64,000 bases of DNA, from assembly GCA_951812975.1 (NCBI GenBank), contig CATOTC010000002.1, positions 124,001-188,000 of the forward strand, written 5' to 3'. Positions 42,764 to 53,429 of the stretch are shown one piece after another. The translations under genes and the position numbers were made by a program. Numbering within the stretch: position 1 is the first letter of the stretch; each line of letters starts with the position of its first letter. The stretch comes from an uncultured Acidimicrobiales bacterium (lineage in GTDB: Bacteria > Actinomycetota > Acidimicrobiia > Acidimicrobiales > Aldehydirespiratoraceae). Below the pieces are notes generated by a model. The model ran no database searches and was not told where the DNA came from. It saw nothing but the letters and a program-made list of their open reading frames with translations.

Positions 42764-43546
42764 CTAGAGGCTTCCGTCGATCAGAACGGGGGCGTGATCG
42801 CTCGGCGGATCGTCCTTCGGGCCCTTGCGCTCATTGCGGTCCACCAGGGCCAGCTCGGTGGTGTCGGCGACGGACCGCGAGGTCATCAGCAGATCGATGC
42901 GCATTCCCATCTTCTTGTGGAAGTTGCCGCCGCGGTAGTCCCACCAGGTGTAGAGGCGTTCGTCTTGGTGGTGCGCACGGAACACGTCTACCAGTCCCCA
43001 ATCTTGCAGAGCCACGATTCTGGCACGTTCCGGTTCGCTGGTGTGGGTCTGCGTCACGAACTTGGCGGGGTCATACACGTCGCGGTCCTCGGGGGCGATA
43101 TTGAAGTCACCGCAGACGACTATGTCGTCGCCGGGTACGCATTGGCCGTCGAGATCACCTACCAGTCGGTCGAGCCAGGCAAGCTTGTACTGGTAGTGCT
43201 CGTGGTCGAGTGCCCGGCCGTTGGGCACGTAGCAGCAGGCCACCCGGACTCCGCCGCAGGTCGCCCAGGCGATCCGGGCATCGGTGTCCGGTGGCTCGCC
43301 GTCGCCGAATCCGGCGATCGGGTCCTCTATTCCCAGTCGCGACAAGATCGCGACTCCGTTCCAGCGCCCCTCTCCATGATGGAAGCTGTCGTAGCCGAGC
43401 GCTTCGAAGGTCATCGCCGGGAACGCCTCGTCGGCCAGCTTCGTTTCTTGCAAACACAACACGTCCGGCTCGAACATCTCGAGCCAGCGCTCGACCCGCC
43501 CGAGTCGGGCTTTCAGCGAGTTGACGTTCCAGGTCGCGATCCGCAC
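42764..43546 (-). CDS. xthA: exodeoxyribonuclease III
   Basis: 260 residues, MRIATWNVNSLKARL with the catalytic LCLQETKLADEAFP, GDFNIAPEDRDV, and the final SDHAPVL motif, the EEP fold of XthA. It acts as AP endonuclease and 3'-5' exonuclease in base-excision repair. Start GTG 43546 follows a TAGGAT box 7 bases upstream. It is divergent from kgd and followed by the antiporter gene. Confidence 0.96.
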   Translation of the reverse strand: MRIATWNVNSLKARLGRVERWLEMFEPDVLCLQETKLADEAFPAMTFEALGYDSFHHGEGRWNGVAILSRLGIEDPIAGFGDGEPPDTDARIAWATCGGVRVACCYVPNGRALDHEHYQYKLAWLDRLVGDLDGQCVPGDDIVVCGDFNIAPEDRDVYDPAKFVTQTHTSEPERARIVALQDWGLVDVFRAHHQDERLYTWWDYRGGNFHKKMGMRIDLLMTSRSVADTTELALVDRNERKGPKDDPPSDHAPVLIDGSL

Positions 43547-43559
43547 CCACGGGATCCTA
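43547..43559 (-). promoter_or_regulatory. leaderless -10 box for xthA
   Basis: TAGGAT (43559-43554 on the minus strand), 7 bases, GTG 43546. Confidence 0.5.
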
Positions 43560-43633
43560 GTGCTGCGTCAAGCTGCATTCAGATCACCGGAACCCGTTCC
43601 GACGTCTTTCTGATACGGCTTGCGGGGCTCGCC

Positions 43634-43645
43634 TACAATGGCGGC
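43634..43645 (+). promoter_or_regulatory. leaderless -10 box for kgd
   Basis: TACAAT, 6 bases, then GTG 43646. It is one of the closest matches to TANNNT consensus in the window and fixes the kgd start in an otherwise open upstream frame. Confidence 0.55.
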
Positions 43646-46600
43646 GTGACGACAACCGACGCTTCCTCGCAGCACGGCCCCAACGATTGGCTGATCGACG
43701 AGATGCGAGCGCGCTGGAACGCCGACCCAGCTTCGGTGGGCCACGAATGGCGGGTCATCTTCGACAACGAGAACGGAACCCAAACCGCTTCGGCCACACC
43801 CTCCCCCCTGATCGAGACCACCGCCAGCGACGTAACCCCCACCCCCGCCCCACCCCCATCAACGGCCGGCCCGGTCTCACCTCCACAACCAGCCAGCACC
43901 CCTCCTGCCTCACCCCCGCACCGACCAACCGCCACTCCTGCGACGCCCCCGCAACCAACTGCCGCGGCTCCGGCTACGCCCGGAACAAGCACAGCTCCGG
44001 CCACACCCCCGCAACCAACAACCGCGGCTCCGGCTGCGCCCGGAACAAGCAATAGCAACAACTCCCCGATCAGAGGCGGTGGAGCTCGCATCGTCGCCAA
44101 CATGGAAGCGTCGCTCGGCGTACCCACCGCGACCAGCTTCCGGGAGATCCCAGCGAAGCTCCTGGAAATCAACCGCAAGATCATAAACGGCTACCTCGGA
44201 CGCAAAATGTCCGACAAGATCTCCTTCACCCACCTGATCGGATACGCAGTCGTGCGAGCCATCGCGGATGAGATGCCGGTCATGAACAACTCGTTTGCCC
44301 AGGGTCCCAACGGCGAGCCCACACTGGTGCGCAACCCGCATGTGGCTCTCGGAATCGCAGTCGACATCGCCAAATCAGACGGCTCCCGCACACTCATGGT
44401 CCCCTGCATCAAACAGGTCGACACCCTGAACTTCCGGGAATTCGCCACGCGGTACGAAGACACGATCCGGCGGGTCCGAAACAACGAGATCAGCCCCGAC
44501 GACCTCACCGGCACAACCGTCACCCTCACCAACCCGGGCACCATCGGCACCCTGCAGTCCGTGCCCAGGCTGATGCCCGGCCAGGGCCTCATCGTCGGGG
44601 TCGGCTCGATCGCCTACCCGACCGGCTTCGAAGCCGCAGATCCCGCCACTCTGGCTGATCTCGGGCTATCGAAGGTCGTCACGATCACCTCCACCTACGA
44701 CCATCGGATCATCCAGGGTGCCGAGTCCGGGATGTTCCTGCGCAAGGTCCATGATCTGCTGCTCGGCAGCGACGACTTCTACGTCAAGGTCTTCCAGTCG
44801 CTGGAAGTTCCCTATGAAGCGGTCCAATGGCGTCGGGACGTGAATCCGGTCGACCGTGAAGGGTCCCTGCTCGAGAAGCAGGCCAAGGTCAACCAACTGA
44901 TCAACATGTACCGGGTCCGCGGCCACCTCATCGCCGATCTCGACCCGCTGCAGGTCAAAGAGCCGAAGATGCACGCCGAACTCGACCCGGCGACCTACGG
45001 GCTCACCATCTGGGACCTGGACCGCGAGTTCCTGACCGGCACCGACACAGGCATCTATGCGATGGTCGGCGACACCCCGAAGATGGCTCTGGGCGACCTG
45101 CTGGGGGTGTTGCGCGACGCCTACTGCCGAACGGTCGGTGTCGAGTACATGCACATCCAGGACCCGGTGGAGAAGCGCTGGATGCAGGAGCAACTCGAGG
45201 GGGCAAACTCCCAGATCGAGCCCGACGAGCAGCGTCACATCCTCAGTCGACTCAACGCCGCCGAAGCACTCGAGACCTTCCTCGGCACCAAGTATGTGGG
45301 TCAGAAACGGTTCGGGATCGAGGGGGCCGAGAGCACGATCCCGCTCGTCGACGCGGTGCTCGGCGCCGCGGCTGACAGCAACATGGCCGGCGCGGTCATG
45401 GGCATGGCGCATCGCGGTCGCCTGAATGTGCTGGTCAACATAGTCGGCAAGACCTACAAGGAGCTCTTCACAGAGTTCGAGGGGGGCGACATCGAGCAGA
45501 TGACCCAGGGGTCCGGCGACGTCAAGTACCACCTCGGACAGAAGGGCACGTTCGTGAGCCGCAACGGCAACGAGCTCCCCCTAGAGCTGGCTGCCAATCC
45601 GAGCCACCTCGAAGCCGTCGATCCGGTCGTGGTGGGCATGGCACGGGCGCAGATGGACCTGATCGACCCCGAGAGCGGTTATGGCAGGTTCCCGGTCCTG
45701 CCGCTGTTGATCCACGGCGACGCAGCGTTCGCGGGGCAGGGTGTGGTCGCAGAGACCCTCAACCTCTCGCAGATTCAGGGATACCGGGTCGGCGGCACGA
45801 TCCACGTGATCATCAACAACCAACTCGGTTTCACCACCACGCCCGACGTGGCCCGCTCGTCGGAATACTCGACAGATGTGGCCAAGATGATCCAGGCACC
45901 GATCTTCCATGTCAACGGCGACGACCCCGAAGCCTGCGTGCGCGTGGCCCGTCTGGCGTTCGCGTACCGTCAGCGGTTCAACAAGGACGTCGTGATCGAC
46001 ATGATCTGCTATCGACGCCACGGGCACAACGAGGGCGACGATCCCAGCTTCACACTCCCGGAGATGTACCGCCGGGTGGACGCCAGGCCGTCGGTGCGGG
46101 CCCACTTCACCGAGGCACTCACCAAGCGCGGGGACCTGACCCCGACGCAAGCCGAGGAAGCACTGGCGGACTTTCAGGCACGCCTGCAGTCGGCGCTCGA
46201 CGAAACACGCGGGATGGCCTCGGACCCCGACGCGCGGGCAGCGCCCCCGCCACAGCCCGTCGGCGTGCTGCCCCATGTGCGAACCTCTATCGACCACGTC
46301 AGCGTGCAGCGGATCTACCGGGCGCTCTCGATCATGCCCGACGGGTTCACGCTCCACCCCAAGCTCGCCCAGCAATTCGAGCGGCGTGACGAGATGTTCT
46401 CCGCCGGCGAGGTCGACTGGGCGTTGGCTGAGGCAATGGCCCTGGGTTCTCTGCTGCTGGAAGGAAACAGCATTCGTCTGGCCGGCCAGGACTCCCGCCG
46501 CGGCACCTTCAGCCACCGCCATTCGACACTGGTCGACTACGAGACCAGCGCGGAGTACGTACCGTTGGCGACGTTCGCCACAGGAGACACGCGACTGTGG

Positions 46601-47437
46601 ATCTACGACTCCCTGCTGTCGGAGTACGCGGCTTTGGGATTCGAGTACGGGTACTCGATAACCAACCGCGAAGCGCTGGTGATGTGGGAGGCCCAGTTCG
46701 GCGATTTTGCCAACGGTGCCCAGATAATCATCGACCAGTTCATCGTCTCCGCCAAGGACAAATGGGACGAGGAGACCGGGCTGGTCATGCTGCTGCCCCA
46801 CGGTCTCGAGGGACAGGGACCGGAGCATTCATCGGCCCGTGTCGAGCGTTACCTGTTGGCCGCTGCGGAAGACAATCTGCAGATCTGCAACGCCACGACA
46901 GCCGCTCAGTTCTTCCATCTGCTCCGCCGCCAGACGTTGCTGAATGTGCGAGTGCCGTTGATCGTGTTCACACCCAAGTCGCTGCTGCGGGCACGAACCT
47001 CGCGCTCGCCGGTGGCACACCTGTTGTCGGGAACCTTCGAGGAAGTCCTCGGCGATCCCGCCGAGCCCGACCCCGCGTCGGTGAAGCGGGTGATCCTGGC
47101 GAGTGGCAAGGTTGCTTTCGACGCCATGGCGCAGCGAGATCACACGGGAGCGCCTGTGGCCATTGTCCGGGTCGAACAGCTCTACCCCTGGCCCTACGAC
47201 GCCATCGCCGCGCAACTCGCAAAGTACGGAGCGGCCTCAGAGCTTGTCTGGCTTCAAGAAGAACCCGAGAACATGGGTCCTTGGAACGCCATCAAGGGGC
47301 GTCTGTATGAAGCGCACGAACAGACGCACTCGATCCGTCGGGTCAGCCGTTTCGAGTCCGGAAGTCCAGCTTGTGGCAGCGCCAAGGTCCACGCCCAGGA
47401 GCACGCCGAACTGCTGCGCAACGCCCTGAGCTTCTGA
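43646..47437 (+). CDS. kgd: multifunctional 2-oxoglutarate decarboxylase/dehydrogenase (Kgd)
   Basis: About 1,263 residues, the actinobacterial fusion of an E2-like acyltransferase with a thiamine-diphosphate E1 of 2-oxoglutarate metabolism. HGPNDWLIDEMRARWNADP is the N-terminal segment; residues about 55-150 are a Pro/Ala/Thr linker; the acyltransferase motif TYDHRIIQGAESG is near 348; the E1 part has GMAHRGRLNVLVNI, HGDAAFAGQGVVAETLN and HVIINNQLGFTT. There is no lipoyl domain, as in mycobacterial Kgd. The linker contains a dispersed repeat (see 43951-44050). It supplies the TCA cycle. GTG 43646 was chosen from the leaderless box; the upstream open frame is antisense to xthA. Confidence 0.95.
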   Translation: MTTTDASSQHGPNDWLIDEMRARWNADPASVGHEWRVIFDNENGTQTASATPSPLIETTASDVTPTPAPPPSTAGPVSPPQPASTPPASPPHRPTATPATPPQPTAAAPATPGTSTAPATPPQPTTAAPAAPGTSNSNNSPIRGGGARIVANMEASLGVPTATSFREIPAKLLEINRKIINGYLGRKMSDKISFTHLIGYAVVRAIADEMPVMNNSFAQGPNGEPTLVRNPHVALGIAVDIAKSDGSRTLMVPCIKQVDTLNFREFATRYEDTIRRVRNNEISPDDLTGTTVTLTNPGTIGTLQSVPRLMPGQGLIVGVGSIAYPTGFEAADPATLADLGLSKVVTITSTYDHRIIQGAESGMFLRKVHDLLLGSDDFYVKVFQSLEVPYEAVQWRRDVNPVDREGSLLEKQAKVNQLINMYRVRGHLIADLDPLQVKEPKMHAELDPATYGLTIWDLDREFLTGTDTGIYAMVGDTPKMALGDLLGVLRDAYCRTVGVEYMHIQDPVEKRWMQEQLEGANSQIEPDEQRHILSRLNAAEALETFLGTKYVGQKRFGIEGAESTIPLVDAVLGAAADSNMAGAVMGMAHRGRLNVLVNIVGKTYKELFTEFEGGDIEQMTQGSGDVKYHLGQKGTFVSRNGNELPLELAANPSHLEAVDPVVVGMARAQMDLIDPESGYGRFPVLPLLIHGDAAFAGQGVVAETLNLSQIQGYRVGGTIHVIINNQLGFTTTPDVARSSEYSTDVAKMIQAPIFHVNGDDPEACVRVARLAFAYRQRFNKDVVIDMICYRRHGHNEGDDPSFTLPEMYRRVDARPSVRAHFTEALTKRGDLTPTQAEEALADFQARLQSALDETRGMASDPDARAAPPPQPVGVLPHVRTSIDHVSVQRIYRALSIMPDGFTLHPKLAQQFERRDEMFSAGEVDWALAEAMALGSLLLEGNSIRLAGQDSRRGTFSHRHSTLVDYETSAEYVPLATFATGDTRLWIYDSLLSEYAALGFEYGYSITNREALVMWEAQFGDFANGAQIIIDQFIVSAKDKWDEETGLVMLLPHGLEGQGPEHSSARVERYLLAAAEDNLQICNATTAAQFFHLLRRQTLLNVRVPLIVFTPKSLLRARTSRSPVAHLLSGTFEEVLGDPAEPDPASVKRVILASGKVAFDAMAQRDHTGAPVAIVRVEQLYPWPYDAIAAQLAKYGAASELVWLQEEPENMGPWNAIKGRLYEAHEQTHSIRRVSRFESGSPACGSAKVHAQEHAELLRNALSF
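43951..44050. repeat. two copies of repeat family 2 inside the kgd linker
   Basis: 43951-43990 and 44011-44050 match at all but about three bases, each containing CGCGGCTCCGGCT(A/G)CGCCCG followed by GAACAAGC. They encode the duplicated peptide A-P-A-(T/A)-P-G-T-S. The same bases occur outside genes after uvrD2 and beside the LLM gene. Confidence 0.85.
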
Positions 47438-47439
47438 GC

Positions 47440-47471
47440 GCCAGCGTCTCCGCGTGCCAGTGCCTCTGCGT
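47440..47471. repeat. imperfect 16-bp duplication after the kgd stop
   Basis: GCCAGCGTCTCCGCGT is followed by GCCAGTGCCTCTGCGT (12 of 16 identical), starting 2 bases after the stop codon. Confidence 0.7.
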
Positions 47472-47501
47472 GACAGCACCCGAACCCCCACGACCTGCTG
47501 A

Positions 47502-47516
47502 TAGATTCTCGGCGCA
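47502..47516 (+). promoter_or_regulatory. leaderless -10 box for ettA
   Basis: TAGATT, 9 bases, then ATG 47517. Confidence 0.45.
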
Positions 47517-49237
<1,721 letters not shown>

Positions 49238-49241
<4 letters not shown>

Positions 49242-50089
49242 TCGATCCCGCTGCGCTTCCGCCGATCCTTGTGCTCGAGCCACTGGGAACAGCGCGCTAT
49301 CGCGTCGGCAACGAAGGCGACCCGGCCGTCAACAACGTGGTCTTCGGGGGGCAGCTCCTGGCCCAGATGATCATGGCAGCGACCGCGGCCGGCGACGACA
49401 AGTCGGTCAAGACGATCAGCGCGTTCTTCGCCCGGGCTGCCCGGGTCGACGCCGAAACGGAGATCTCAGTCGAAACCTTCCATTCCGGTCGGACATTCGC
49501 TACGCACACGGTGACCGTTCGACAGGCCGGACGCCTGTGTGTCCGAGCATCCGTGCTGACCCACGCATCGGAAGCCGACGTCATCGCCCACCAACTCGAC
49601 CGTCCGCCGGCAACGCCTCCCGGCGAGGGCGTGGCGGCGAGCGACCACGCAGTGTTCCCCGGTGCGGAATACGTCATCGCCGACAACGTCGACCTGGTCG
49701 ACAGCTCCGCGCCGATCGGTCCGCCCGAACTAGCGGTCTGGTATCGCAGCCCGCACACACCCGACGATCCGATCGTGAACCAGGCAGTGCTGGCATGGGG
49801 AACCGACGGATTCCTGATCGGCACGGCAATGCGTCCACACCCGGGCGTCGGTTACGACCGTGCCCATGTAGACCTGTCGACGGGGGTGATCAGCCACACC
49901 CTTACCTTCCATCGTGAATTCTCAATGAGCGACTGGCTGCTGCTCAGCCACGAGGCACCCTTCGCAGGTGCCGGGCGCAGCTACGGGAGCGCCCATGTGC
50001 ACGATGCACAGGGCAGGCTCATCGCCAGTTACGTGCAGGACGCCATGATCCGAGAGATGCCCGCGAACCCGAGGCAAGGGACCATGTGA
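49238..50089 (+). CDS. TesB-like acyl-CoA thioesterase
   Basis: 283 residues with two hot-dog folds. NNVVFGGQLLAQMIMAATAA starts the first, and the second has WGTDGFLIGTAMRPHPGV and SHTLTFHREFSMSDWLLLSHEAPFAGAGR, the double hot-dog core with the Asp/Ser/Gln-type catalytic set. It would release fatty acids from acyl-CoA. It is coupled to ettA (ATGA overlap) and followed by a DUF35/thiolase pair, so it probably belongs to a lipid-degradation operon. Confidence 0.88.
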
Positions 50090-50095
50090 GGCGCG

Positions 50096-50515
50096 ATGGA
50101 GGACATTCTCCCCGCAAGGGTGCTGCCCAAACTCGACCCGCAGAATCGCCGGTTCTGGACCTCCGGAGAGGACGGCAGACTGCGCATTGAACGCTGCACC
50201 CGGTGCGGCACCTGGATTCATCCTCCCACCGGCACCTGTTTCGCGTGCCACAGCAGTTCGGTCGAGCCCACCGCGGTCAGCGGGCGCGGCACGGTCTACT
50301 CGTTCACCATCAACCACCAGCCGTGGTTCGGAGACATCGGGCCGTACTGCGTGGTCCTCGTCGACCTGGAGGAGGGCAGCGACGCAGAGCCCCTTCGCAT
50401 CACCAGCAACCTGGTGGGAACCGCGCCCGACGATGTTCGGATCGGCATGGGTGTCGAAGTGTTCTTCATCGAGTGCGACGATGTCTGGCTGCCGCAGTTC
50501 CGCGAGGTCCGATGA
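50096..50515 (+). CDS. Zn-ribbon/OB-fold (DUF35) acyl-CoA-associated protein
   Basis: 139 residues. N-terminal helix, then zinc ribbon CTRCGTWIHPPTGTCFAC (four Cys), then an OB-fold (GRGTVYSFTINHQPW, YCVVLVDLEEG). DUF35 proteins form complexes with thiolases or hydratases that handle sterol or fatty acyl-CoA chains. The next gene, a thiolase-like protein, starts inside its stop (ATGA), which fits such a complex. Confidence 0.88.
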   Translation: MEDILPARVLPKLDPQNRRFWTSGEDGRLRIERCTRCGTWIHPPTGTCFACHSSSVEPTAVSGRGTVYSFTINHQPWFGDIGPYCVVLVDLEEGSDAEPLRITSNLVGTAPDDVRIGMGVEVFFIECDDVWLPQFREVR

Positions 50516-51732
50516 CGAGCCGAATCGGTGAACGCGACGCTGTCATCAGCGGCATCGGCCAGTCGGAGGTGGGGCGGCGCCTGGGCCGAACAGCGATGAG
50601 TCTCACAGTTGACGCCTGCGTGGACGCGGTCACCGATGCGGGCCTGACGATGGGCGACATCGACGGGCTGGCGTCCTATCCGGGTGGTGTCATGGACGGT
50701 TTGACACCGGGTTTCGGCGGACCCGGTACCGACGCCGTGCAGGACGCGCTGCGCCTCGACCTCAACTGGCACGGCGCCGGCGGAGAGGGTCCCGCGCAGA
50801 TCGGGGCAGTGATCAACGCTGCGATTGCGGTGTCGGCCGGGTTGGCTCGCCATGTGCTGGTGTACCGGACGGTGTGGGAGTCGACCGCGCAGGGCTCCGG
50901 AAGGCGCCAGGGCATCGGCGGAGCGGGAAGCGGTGGCGGGGGCGGCGTGCCTCGGGTCGGCGGCAGCCTTCAGTACCTTCTCCCCTTCGGTGCGGTCTCC
51001 GCGGCCAACTGGCTGGCCATGAACGCTCAACGCCATTTTCACACCTACGGCACCACCCGCGAGACACTCGGGGAGATCGCTTTGAACAACCGTCGCAACG
51101 CCGGACTCAATCCCAAGGCGATCTTCCGCGATCCGATGACCATGGACGACTATCTCGGTGCCCGTATGATCACCACGCCGCTGTGCCTGTTCGACTGCGA
51201 CGTTCCCGTCGACGGATCGACGGCGTTCGTCGTGTCGCACCGGGAGCACGCCTCCGATGTGCCCGGCATCGCGGTCGGGATCAACGCTGTCGGCACTGCG
51301 CTGCACGGGCGGCCGTCTTGGGATCAACGGCCCGACATGGAGGGGTCTCCCCTGGCCGCGGCGGCAGACGCCATGTGGGGTCGCACGGAGCTGACCTGCG
51401 CCGACGTCGACACCGCTCAGCTCTACGACGGTTTCAGCATCATCACGCTCATGGCGATAGAAGCCCTGGGGTTCTGCGCCGTCGGCGAGGCTAAGGACTA
51501 CCTCGCAGACGGGCGGCGGATCTCGCTGGAGGGGGAACTGCCCCTCAACACAGCCGGCGGTCAACTCTCCGCGGGCAGGCTGCACGGCTTCGGGCTGTTG
51601 CACGAAGCCTGCGTCCAGCTTCGAGGCCAAGCAGGCGAGCGCCAGGTGCAGGGCGAACCTGAAGTCGCGGTGGTCGCCAACGGCGGCGGCCCGATCGCGG
51701 GCACCATGCTCGTCACCCGCGGCGCGGCCTAG
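50512..51732 (+). CDS. thiolase-family (SCP2-type) protein partner of DUF35
   Basis: 406 residues of the lipid-transfer thiolase group: AVISGIGQSEVGRRLGRTA at the N-terminus, LYDGFSIITLMAIEALGFC and NTAGGQLSAGRLHGFGLLHE (the GGxxxxGHPxGxSG-like region with LHG instead of HP) near the end. The nucleophile Cys of true thiolases is not obvious, as in Ltp-type aldolases that remove side chains together with DUF35 partners. The glycine-rich insert GGAGSGGGGGVPRVGG is common in the group. The substrate is unknown. Confidence 0.85.
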   Translation: MTSRIGERDAVISGIGQSEVGRRLGRTAMSLTVDACVDAVTDAGLTMGDIDGLASYPGGVMDGLTPGFGGPGTDAVQDALRLDLNWHGAGGEGPAQIGAVINAAIAVSAGLARHVLVYRTVWESTAQGSGRRQGIGGAGSGGGGGVPRVGGSLQYLLPFGAVSAANWLAMNAQRHFHTYGTTRETLGEIALNNRRNAGLNPKAIFRDPMTMDDYLGARMITTPLCLFDCDVPVDGSTAFVVSHREHASDVPGIAVGINAVGTALHGRPSWDQRPDMEGSPLAAAADAMWGRTELTCADVDTAQLYDGFSIITLMAIEALGFCAVGEAKDYLADGRRISLEGELPLNTAGGQLSAGRLHGFGLLHEACVQLRGQAGERQVQGEPEVAVVANGGGPIAGTMLVTRGAA

Positions 51733-51746
51733 CCGGGGTCCCTCGG

Positions 51747-51788
51747 CGCGTTCTTCGTTTCAGGATCCGCGTTCGTCGTTTCAGGATC
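51747..51788. repeat. 21-bp tandem duplication spanning the hydrolase stop codon
   Basis: Two units (51747-51767, 51768-51788), each ending TTTCAGGATC, with one mismatch. On the minus strand the second unit holds the codons G-S-stop of the hydrolase and the first repeats them. Confidence 0.95.
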
Positions 51789-52713
51789 CGAAGGCGAAGG
51801 CCTCGATGAGCGCGGCCAGTTCGAGCGGGGCGTCGCCCTGAACACTGTGGCCGGCGTCAGCGACATGTTCTATCCGGGCCGCCGGGCAGCGGCGCACCAA
51901 CTCGGCCTCATCCGCGTCGTCCACAACGGACTGTTCCCGCATGCCGCGAACAAGCATCAACGGAACGGTCAGACCAGACACCGAATCCCAGAGGTTCCCG
52001 AACCTCGGGAAACCGTCGCCCTCACCGCGCGTCTCACTAGCTCGCGTCTCACTCGCACGGAAGCGCGCGTAACGCCACACCCATGAACCGTCGGGCCGCT
52101 GCAGCGCGTTGTGGAGGATGCCGCGGCGCAGAGACTCCACGGTTCTGGTCGGGTTGAACTCGATCGTCCGAGCCAGCAGGTCGTCGAAACGCTCGAAGCT
52201 CTCCGGTCCGTCGATGAACGCTGCAATGTTGCTGCTCTTCTTCTCATCAACACCGGGCGTCACGTCGACGAGCACAGCCTTGCGTACCAGATCAGGGGCC
52301 TGGTCGGCCAAGGCCAACAGAGTCATGCCCCCGAGCGACATCCCGATCACCGCGCTCGCCTCCGCTCCGAGAGTCTCGACGGCCGCGGCGACGTCTGCCG
52401 CGTTCCCAAATACATCAGCGCTGCCCTTTCGCGCTGGCCCCGAGTGTCCGTGGCCTGGCAGGTCAAGGCAGACCAGCGGACGATCCAGAGCCAGAGCGAC
52501 CGTGTCCCAGGTGTGGGCATTCTGGGCACCGCCGTGCAGGAAGACGAGTTCTGCTGGACTGTCACCCCAGACCAGAGCGCTGATATGACGACCATCGTCC
52601 AAATCGACGCGTTCCCGTCGCACAAGGGGCGGGCCGTGGTACGGCAAGCCGAACTCAGAAGCGTTCTCGTAAAACATCGAGAACTCGTCGTAGGGGACCC
52701 GCTCAATACTCAT
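51781..52713 (-). CDS. alpha/beta hydrolase
   Basis: 310 residues. VFLHGGAQNAHTWDTV (oxyanion loop), GMSLGGMTLLALAD (nucleophile Ser), a late Asp, and catalytic His in VADAGHSVQGDAP. It belongs to the large haloperoxidase/lyase-like group; the substrate is unknown. A five-residue stretch R-A-S-E-T is duplicated internally near residue 220. It follows cysC by 13 bases and may be co-transcribed with the sulfate-activation genes. A TAGACT box 10 bases before the ATG may give it its own leaderless start. Confidence 0.85.
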   Translation of the reverse strand: MSIERVPYDEFSMFYENASEFGLPYHGPPLVRRERVDLDDGRHISALVWGDSPAELVFLHGGAQNAHTWDTVALALDRPLVCLDLPGHGHSGPARKGSADVFGNAADVAAAVETLGAEASAVIGMSLGGMTLLALADQAPDLVRKAVLVDVTPGVDEKKSSNIAAFIDGPESFERFDDLLARTIEFNPTRTVESLRRGILHNALQRPDGSWVWRYARFRASETRASETRGEGDGFPRFGNLWDSVSGLTVPLMLVRGMREQSVVDDADEAELVRRCPAARIEHVADAGHSVQGDAPLELAALIEAFAFGS

Positions 52714-52726
52714 AGAACTGTCCAGT

Positions 52727-53332
52727 CTATTTGGTCACGCGGTCGAGCAGCGAGATCACGAGCGCAGCCATGGCCTCGGCGTCACCGTCGGTGGGGACGA
52801 GACGAAGTTCAGGATTCAAAGGCGGTTGATAAGGATCGTCGATGCCGGTGAAGCCGCTGATCTCCCCCGCGCGGGCTTTTGCGTACAGCCCTTTGACATC
52901 GCGTTGCTCGCAGACGTCGATGGGCGTGTCTACGAACACCTCGACGAACGGGATCTGCGCTGCTTCATGGAGTGCGCGAGCATTGTTGCGGGCGGCACGA
53001 TACGGCGACACCAGAGGGATCAACGAAACCGCTCCCGCATCTGCCAGCAGACGACCGACCTCCGCGGCACGCCGCACATTCTCGTCGCGGTCCGCGGCAG
53101 TGAAACCGAGCCCGCGGTTGAGGCCGTGGCGGATGTTGTCGCCGTCTAACACATAGGCGAGCCGGCCGGACTCGACCAGAGTCCTCTCCACAGCGATCGC
53201 CACACTCGACTTTCCTGAACCCGACAGACCCGTGAACCACACGGTTGCCCCGTGTTGACCCAGAGCGTTCCAACGCTGCGAACGCGAGAGATGTCCCTCG
53301 TGCCAAACGATGTTGTCAGCGGACTCACTCAC
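52727..53332 (-). CDS. cysC: adenylylsulfate kinase
   Basis: 201 residues. WFTGLSGSGKSSVAIAV (P-loop), LDGDNIRHGLNRGLGF (APS-binding), SLIPLVSPYRAARNNAR and FVEVFVDTPIDVCEQRD are CysC hallmarks. It phosphorylates APS to PAPS. Start GTG 53332. It is third in cysD-cysN-cysC, 84 bases after cysN, a gap largely filled by a 17-bp tandem repeat. Confidence 0.97.
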   Translation of the reverse strand: MSESADNIVWHEGHLSRSQRWNALGQHGATVWFTGLSGSGKSSVAIAVERTLVESGRLAYVLDGDNIRHGLNRGLGFTAADRDENVRRAAEVGRLLADAGAVSLIPLVSPYRAARNNARALHEAAQIPFVEVFVDTPIDVCEQRDVKGLYAKARAGEISGFTGIDDPYQPPLNPELRLVPTDGDAEAMAALVISLLDRVTK

Positions 53333-53361
53333 CCCGACACCGCCATTAGCAAGAGACTCTT

Positions 53362-53429
53362 CTCATCAAGACACCCCGCTCATCAAGACACCGTGCCCAT
53401 CAAGACACCCCGCTCATCAAGACACCGTG
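53362..53429. repeat. 17-bp tandem repeat, four units, over the cysN stop codon
   Basis: Units at 53362, 53379, 53396 and 53413, alternating CTCATCAAGACACCCCG and CTCATCAAGACACCGTG (one starts CCC). The last unit contains the cysN TGA; each unit reproduces T-C-T-T-G-A-T-G on the minus strand. Confidence 0.97.

Noticed and set aside
41996-43645. N-terminal extension of the kgd frame by 550 codons
   Set aside because: It is antisense to the antiporter and xthA genes; the Kgd N-terminal motif begins just after GTG 43646.
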